Shown here: positions 59,401 through 64,000 of the stretch, one piece after another
How positions within the stretch are numbered: position 1 is the stretch's first letter
Layout: the number at the start of each line of letters is the position of its first letter
Source: Cupriavidus basilensis
Lineage (GTDB): Bacteria; Pseudomonadota; Gammaproteobacteria; Burkholderiales; Burkholderiaceae
DNA: 64,000 nt
Direction: 5' to 3'
NCBI RefSeq assembly: GCF_008801925.2
Contig: NZ_CP062807.1
Coordinates: forward strand, 1-64,000
Notes under the pieces: generated by a model
Told to the model about the DNA's origin: nothing
The model's database searches: none
What the model saw: only the letters and a program-made list of their open reading frames with translations
Position numbers and translations under genes: made by a program

Positions 59401-62400
59401 TTATGTTCCCGTCCTGGTGCGGGATCGGGGCTTCGCCGCCGGTGCCACAACAGGTGGTGCGGCCGGGATCGGCTCAAAGAGCGCCTCGATGTCGTCGGCG
59501 GAGAACTTGACGGCGCCGGCGCCATCTTCCGACAGGATCGCGTTGGCAAGCGCCGCCTTCTGCTCCTGCATCGCGACGATTTTCTCCTCAACACTGCCGG
59601 CGGTGATCAGCTTGTAAACAAACACAGGCTTGTCCTGCCCGAGACGGTGAGCGCGGTCGGTCGCCTGATTTTCTACGGCGGGATTCCACCAGGGATCGTA
59701 GTGAATGACGGTGTCGGCCGCCGTCAGGTTCAGGCCAACGCCACCGGCCTTCAGGCTGATCAGGAAAAGCGGCACCTCACCTTGCTTGAAGCGCTTGACT
59801 GGTGTGACGCGATCGGTGGCATCCCCGGTCAGCATGACGTATGGAATCCCAGCTTTTTCCAGCGCCGCCGCAATGAGGTCGAGCATGCTGGTGAACTGCG
59901 AGAACAGCAGGATGCGACGGCCTTCCTCGATTAGTTCGGGCAGCATGTCGAGTAGCAGATCAAGCTTGGCCGATTCCTTGATCCGGGCCGCCTGGCTGAT
60001 TTTGACGAGCCGCGGATCGCAGCAGACCTGGCGCAGCTTGAGCAACGCCTCCAGCACGATGATGTGGCTGCGCGCGAGGCCTTTTGCTGCGACGGCCGCA
60101 CGGACCTTTTCCTGCATGGCCGCGCGCACCGTCTCGTACAGGTCACGCTGCGCGCCTTCGAGCTCGACCGTGCGCACTATCATCGTCTTCGGGGGCAACT
60201 CGGCGGCGACCTCATCCTTGCGCCGACGCAGCATGAACGGTCGGATGCGTCGCGCGAGCAGTTCACGTCGAACAGCATCGCCGCCTTTCTCGATGGGCGT
60301 GCGCCAGCGGCGGGTGAAGTCCTGACGGGTACCGAGGAAGCCAGGCAGCAGGAAGTCAAACTGGGCCCACAGTTCGCCGAGATGGTTCTCGAGCGGCGTG
60401 CCTGTCAGGCAAAGGCGGTGTCTTGCACGCAGTTCGCGGATGGTTGCGGCGGATTTGGTGGCGGCATTCTTGACGTACTGCGCCTCGTCTAGGATCAGCA
60501 GGTGAAAGTCGTGCTTGGCAAGAACTTCCTCGTCACGCCACAGCAAGGCGTAGGTGGTCAGGATGAGATCGTGCTTGCCGATCTGGTCAAAGCGCTCGTG
60601 GCGTTGGGGCCCGTGCAGATCCAGGACGCGCAGCTTCGGCGTGAAGCGCTGCGCTTCCTCGCACCAGTTGTGCATGAGGGTCGTTGGCACGACGATCAGC
60701 GCAGGCCGGTCCAGCCTGCCACGTTCCTTTTCGGTGAGGATGTGCGCAAGTGCCTGGATGGTCTTGCCGAGGCCCATATCGTCGGCGAGCACGCCGGACA
60801 GCCCGTGTTCGCGCAGGAACTGCATCCAGGCAAGACCCTGACGCTGGTAGGTACGGAGTTCGGCCTTCAGGCCACGCGGTACCGGCACGTCTGTCACCCC
60901 AGGACCCGCCATCAAGCGCTGCGCGAGCTGCCGGATCGATGCGTCGCCGTCAAACTGCCAGCGCCCGGTCTGATCCAGCGCATGGAGCCGGGCCGCATCC
61001 CACTCGGAAATGCGCATGCCGGTGCCGAGCGAGTCGAACAGGTCGATCAGCACGCGCACGACTGGTTTAAGCCGGTCGGCACGCAGGCGAAGCCGCTCGT
61101 TGCGGTCGGTTTTCATGTCGATCGCTTCGTCGTCCGCGATGGTATCGAGCCTGCCCGACAGCCAGCGCTCATCGCGACGAAAGAGGTCTGCTAGCAGCGG
61201 CTCCAGGCGCACCGTGCGACCATTGACTGTGATGCCCATCTCGACGTCAAACCAGCCGTCGCCGGTCTGACGCAGGCTGCCGTCAATCGCTTCGATTTCG
61301 ATCACGTTGTGCCGAAACTCGTCGCTCATGACGACGCGCCAGCCGCTTGCCTGTAGTGCGGGTAGCACCAGCTTCATGAGATCCGGCCAGTCGTCGACAT
61401 CTTCGGGGCCGAGGATGCCATCTGGAAACGGTTTGTAACCATATGCACGGTTGGCCGGAATTTTTCTGAAGCCCGCCTTTTGCAACTCGGTCTGACGTTT
61501 CCGCTCGAGATTGGCGTCTCTTTTGATCTGGATGACCTCGCTGCCAGCAGTGCGAACGAGGGTGGTGCTGCTATTTGCAGGGATGCTGTGACCTGCGTAA
61601 TCAAAACTGACCGTCGCAAAATCCAGTGGCGACACTGACCAGGTCGGCAAGGTGTCGAGAGTCAGTACGGGCGTCGCTACGGTGTCGATCACCTGCACGG
61701 ACGACGCGTCGGGCGCGGGCGGCATGGGTAGGTCGGGGGCGACTTCACGCAACACATTGCCAACGAGCGCCGCCTCGTCCAGCGTGATGGCCGGCATCGA
61801 CAGGAAATCCGTGACCTGTTCCGCCGGCCACGGCATGGCGAGTATGCCAGCTTCGCCAGAATGCGCGTCCACATACCAGCAGGGCTGGGTGGTCGTCAGC
61901 AACAGGGTGGCGGGTGGCTCGGCCTGCAAGACTGGCCGCACGCGCGTGTCGGGTTGCGCTTGCCAGGTCATCTTTGCGCCGCGCTCTGATCCGCAGTGCA
62001 CCGGGCAGTGTGATCCGGGGTAGTGGGCGCCTGCGGGAACAAAGGAAGTAAATGCACGCCCGGTGGCGATGAGCTTTTCCAGGATGGCGGCGCCGGTTGC
62101 GCCCTGCAGAGCAAAACCACCGGTATAGGCGGCATGCGAGCGGCCCAGCCACAATCCGCGCAGGATCGACAGATCCTCCTCGGAAACAAATTTCGGCGGT
62201 TCGACCAGCGCTTTCTCGACGTTCTGCCACCGATCGTCGACCGAGCGAATCGTACCGTCGGCCCCCACGCGGGCCTTGTAGAGGGAAATCTCGCAGCCGC
62301 GATACGATTGCCCGATCACATAGGCCAGGGCATGCGTGGCCTTGGCTGGTTTTTTCTTGGCAGCGGGATTGGCTGCCGTGCGTCGAGCGCGAAAATTTTC

Positions 62401-62727
62401 CAGCCAGGTCACCAGTTCCGCGCGCACGCCGGCGGCCGATGGCTTCGGCTGGTGCGCAAGGCCGGCGATCAACAGCGCTGCCACGTGCTTGCAGTCAACG
62501 CCGACCGGACACGTGCATTCTCCCTCCACCCACATGTCTTCGTCGATGTCGTGGAAATACGCACGCACGTCATACGGGCGCGTACGGGTGCCTTGCACCA
62601 GTCCCGCCAAGGTATCCTCGTCGATCCAGCGCAACTCCGAGACAGCGCTCGCATAGGAGCGAGCCTTGGACACCGTGTAGGAGTCCAGCCATTCCGCAAT
62701 TTGGCGGGGATCGTAGGAGACAGACAT
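59401..62727 (-). CDS. SWIM/SNF2-family helicase
   Basis: An 1108-residue DEAD/SNF2 helicase. An N-terminal SWIM zinc finger (CTCPVGVDCKHVAALL, about residues 71-86) is followed by a long variable region. The ATPase motor has Walker A LADDMGLGKTIQAL near 648, DEAQYVKNAATKSA near 745, and the C-terminal motor signature LFLISLKAGGVGLNLTAADTVIH then RAHRLGQDKPVFVYKL. The protein ends after a short proline-rich tail. Such proteins occur in Burkholderiales genomes and islands; some relatives belong to defence systems (the DISARM or Dnd types), but no partner genes are here, so no defence role is claimed. It is followed 40 bp upstream by a recombinase. Confidence 0.88.
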   Translation of the reverse strand: MSVSYDPRQIAEWLDSYTVSKARSYASAVSELRWIDEDTLAGLVQGTRTRPYDVRAYFHDIDEDMWVEGECTCPVGVDCKHVAALLIAGLAHQPKPSAAGVRAELVTWLENFRARRTAANPAAKKKPAKATHALAYVIGQSYRGCEISLYKARVGADGTIRSVDDRWQNVEKALVEPPKFVSEEDLSILRGLWLGRSHAAYTGGFALQGATGAAILEKLIATGRAFTSFVPAGAHYPGSHCPVHCGSERGAKMTWQAQPDTRVRPVLQAEPPATLLLTTTQPCWYVDAHSGEAGILAMPWPAEQVTDFLSMPAITLDEAALVGNVLREVAPDLPMPPAPDASSVQVIDTVATPVLTLDTLPTWSVSPLDFATVSFDYAGHSIPANSSTTLVRTAGSEVIQIKRDANLERKRQTELQKAGFRKIPANRAYGYKPFPDGILGPEDVDDWPDLMKLVLPALQASGWRVVMSDEFRHNVIEIEAIDGSLRQTGDGWFDVEMGITVNGRTVRLEPLLADLFRRDERWLSGRLDTIADDEAIDMKTDRNERLRLRADRLKPVVRVLIDLFDSLGTGMRISEWDAARLHALDQTGRWQFDGDASIRQLAQRLMAGPGVTDVPVPRGLKAELRTYQRQGLAWMQFLREHGLSGVLADDMGLGKTIQALAHILTEKERGRLDRPALIVVPTTLMHNWCEEAQRFTPKLRVLDLHGPQRHERFDQIGKHDLILTTYALLWRDEEVLAKHDFHLLILDEAQYVKNAATKSAATIRELRARHRLCLTGTPLENHLGELWAQFDFLLPGFLGTRQDFTRRWRTPIEKGGDAVRRELLARRIRPFMLRRRKDEVAAELPPKTMIVRTVELEGAQRDLYETVRAAMQEKVRAAVAAKGLARSHIIVLEALLKLRQVCCDPRLVKISQAARIKESAKLDLLLDMLPELIEEGRRILLFSQFTSMLDLIAAALEKAGIPYVMLTGDATDRVTPVKRFKQGEVPLFLISLKAGGVGLNLTAADTVIHYDPWWNPAVENQATDRAHRLGQDKPVFVYKLITAGSVEEKIVAMQEQKAALANAILSEDGAGAVKFSADDIEALFEPIPAAPPVVAPAAKPRSRTRTGT

Positions 62728-62766
62728 CGGTTGAGGGATTCAGAGGTTGACAACGCGGGGAGCATT

Positions 62767-63975
62767 CTACGCGGGGAGGCTCCCGGCCGGTACGGCAGCG
62801 GCTTCCGGTTCTGACCCCGCCTGAGTGGTCTGGGCATGCCGGCGGTCATCTTCGGCGTGCAAGTAGATCCCGGTCGTCTCGATCGAGGCGTGGCGAAGGT
62901 TCTTCTGGATAAAGCGGATATCAGTGCCGGCGTCGGCCTGATGCGAAGCCGCCGAGTGCCGCAGCCAGTGCGTCGAGGCCCGGCGCAGTGTGGCCGCGCC
63001 GATCGGATCGGTTGGCTCGAGGGTGTCGGCGGCCCGGCGGAACACTTCCTTGGCAATCAGGTAGATGGCCGTCGGCGTCAGGTGCCGCTTGGCGTCGCCG
63101 GCGATGCTCATGACGGCCGGCGTGCTTTCGGCCGGCAAGGGCATGGGTGCCAGATCATGGAATGCGCGGTAGCGTGCGAAGTCGGCCATGAGGGTGTCGG
63201 AGACTGGTACCTCGCCCTCGGCGCCACCCTTGCCGATGACGTGCAGCCACCAGCGGCCGCGACGCTGGAAGAAGTCCGCCGCCTGTGCGTTGGCGGCTTC
63301 GCTTGCCCGCAATGCGGTGTGGTACAGCAGCCGGATCAGCCATCGGCTGCGTTCGTAGTGCTGGCGCTCGCGCGCGGAGGCCTGCGGCCAGGTCTCCATC
63401 GATTCCAGCACAACCTGCCAAAGCGCGTGATCGAGGTAACGTTCAATGCGGCGGGTCCGTGCCGGCATTGCCGAGGACGAGCGCCGCAGTGCAAGCGGAT
63501 TGCCGGCAAGGTATCCGGCGGCCACCAGGTAATTGAGCAGCCCGCAAAGGATACCGAGGGCCTGGCGCCGGCTGCGCTCGGAAAGCGGCCCGTCGAACAG
63601 CCGCCGCGTGCCCCCGCGCCGTGGCAGGACGGGATCGACCCAGTTTGCGGACGGTGCGGCAAGAAATTGCTCGTAAATCAGGAAATCTTCGCGCGTAAGG
63701 CTCGACAGCGGCTTGCCCAGCGTGCGCGTCGCCCAGACGAGCAGCCGCACCACTTCCTTGCGGTAGCTGCGCAGCGTGTGCGGCGAGCTGGCGTACTCGG
63801 CAAGCCACAGGCGGACGGCCTCAAGGTCGGTATCGGCCGTGATCTGTCGGTTAGCGCCGCGCGCGCGATTCGTGCCGTCGTGGCCGTCCAGTGCGGCCGG
63901 CAGCATGAGGGGGACAACAGGCTCGGTGGCGGGCAGGTTCATGGACTGACGCGATTTTTCGGCAGGGTCTCGCAT
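62767..63975 (-). CDS. Tyrosine recombinase, complete
   Basis: A 402-residue site-specific recombinase. The core-binding domain lies at about residues 40-150 (LAEYASSPHTLRSYRKEVVRLLVWA) and the catalytic domain from 175. The catalytic residues are Arg in LLYHTALRASEAANA, His/Arg in HWLRHSAASHQ and the nucleophile Tyr in HASIETTGIYLH. The C-terminal 125 residues are nearly identical to the fragment at 20656-21072. It probably drives integration or excision of an element including this region. The start ATG is at 63975, 25 bp from the window end; possible att sites lie beyond. Confidence 0.9.
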   Translation of the reverse strand: MRDPAEKSRQSMNLPATEPVVPLMLPAALDGHDGTNRARGANRQITADTDLEAVRLWLAEYASSPHTLRSYRKEVVRLLVWATRTLGKPLSSLTREDFLIYEQFLAAPSANWVDPVLPRRGGTRRLFDGPLSERSRRQALGILCGLLNYLVAAGYLAGNPLALRRSSSAMPARTRRIERYLDHALWQVVLESMETWPQASARERQHYERSRWLIRLLYHTALRASEAANAQAADFFQRRGRWWLHVIGKGGAEGEVPVSDTLMADFARYRAFHDLAPMPLPAESTPAVMSIAGDAKRHLTPTAIYLIAKEVFRRAADTLEPTDPIGAATLRRASTHWLRHSAASHQADAGTDIRFIQKNLRHASIETTGIYLHAEDDRRHAQTTQAGSEPEAAAVPAGSLPA

Positions 63976-64000
63976 CGTACACCTGGGATGCTTACGATTA

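Noticed and set aside
59401..62727. DISARM- or Dnd-type defence system around the SNF2 helicase
   Set aside because: No methyltransferase, DUF1998, PLD or dnd genes accompany it; a helicase alone is not evidence of defence.
1..64000. CRISPR array, tRNA or rRNA genes
   Set aside because: No regularly spaced repeat-spacer array and no tRNA/rRNA-like sequence was noticed on reading.

Overview
The window is about 64 kb of GC-rich accessory DNA from a beta-proteobacterium of the Cupriavidus/Ralstonia type. This is inferred from close protein-level resemblance of its lead (pbr) and cobalt-zinc-cadmium (czc) clusters to those on the Cupriavidus metallidurans plasmid pMOL30, from a Burkholderiales-type porin, and from plasmid partition and coupling genes. 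A conjugative plasmid or a plasmid-derived genomic island is most likely. No replication initiator, origin, tRNA, rRNA or CRISPR array was seen.

Layout. (1) 1-11.8 kb is plasmid backbone: a small ribbon-helix-helix-like gene, parA, parB, a HerA/TraD-type ATPase carrying a DUF5710 module, a KorA/TrfB-like regulator, an ankyrin-repeat plus TOPRIM primase pair that looks like one frameshifted gene, a VirD4/TraG coupling protein, and a deletion scar with the middle of a giant plasmid helicase. (2) 12-19.5 kb is the lead-resistance locus: pbrU, pbrT and pbrR leftward, pbrA and fused pbrBC rightward, with a MerR-type 19-bp-spacer promoter between pbrR and pbrA. (3) 19.5-29.3 kb is a graveyard of mobile DNA: a broken GIY-YIG gene, a tyrosine-recombinase fragment, a frameshifted Tn3-family transposase, an IS30 element inside a CusF-like copper gene, and an IS66 element (8-bp target duplication) inside a decayed integrase. 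(4) 29.3-38.4 kb holds a DUF326 copper-storage-type protein, a truncated cytochrome c, two inverted copies of a PMT/ArnT-type glycosyltransferase around IS3 debris, a GtrA flippase, a GT2 glycosyltransferase and a zinc-ribbon protein behind a second MerR-type promoter. (5) 38.4-55.8 kb is the czc region: czcP, a small secreted protein, an orphan FlgB homologue, a porin, a 12-residue-repeat periplasmic protein (CzcJ-like), czcE, czcS, czcR, czcD, czcA, czcB, czcC, czcI, a frameshifted czcN and an mgtC-like gene. (6) 55.8-64 kb returns to mobile and plasmid DNA: a PIN-like remnant cut by a lone 38-bp Tn3/Tn21-type inverted repeat, kfrA overlapping a truncated integrase, a frameshifted CcbP-like gene, a SWIM/SNF2 helicase and an intact tyrosine recombinase.

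How the parts work together. PbrR senses Pb(II) and switches on pbrA. PbrA exports the ion and the PbrB-type phosphatase domain makes phosphate that precipitates it outside the cytoplasm. PbrT and PbrU are uptake-type permeases. For Zn/Co/Cd, CzcP and CzcD move cytoplasmic ions to the periplasm and CzcCBA expels them through the outer membrane. CzcE, CzcS and CzcR sense periplasmic metal.

The most interesting regulatory observation is a promoter design shared by the porin, the CzcJ-like gene, czcE and the mgtC-like gene, nearly shared by czcI and partly by the small secreted gene. It has three 5-bp elements of the GTAAT/GCAAT/GTCAT type spaced 11 bp apart, starting 38, 27 and 16 bp before the -10 box. 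This is what an OmpR-type activator such as CzcR would use, and it extends the probable czc regulon to genes outside the efflux operon. The other notable item is a KfrB-like C-terminal module present on three different backbone proteins.
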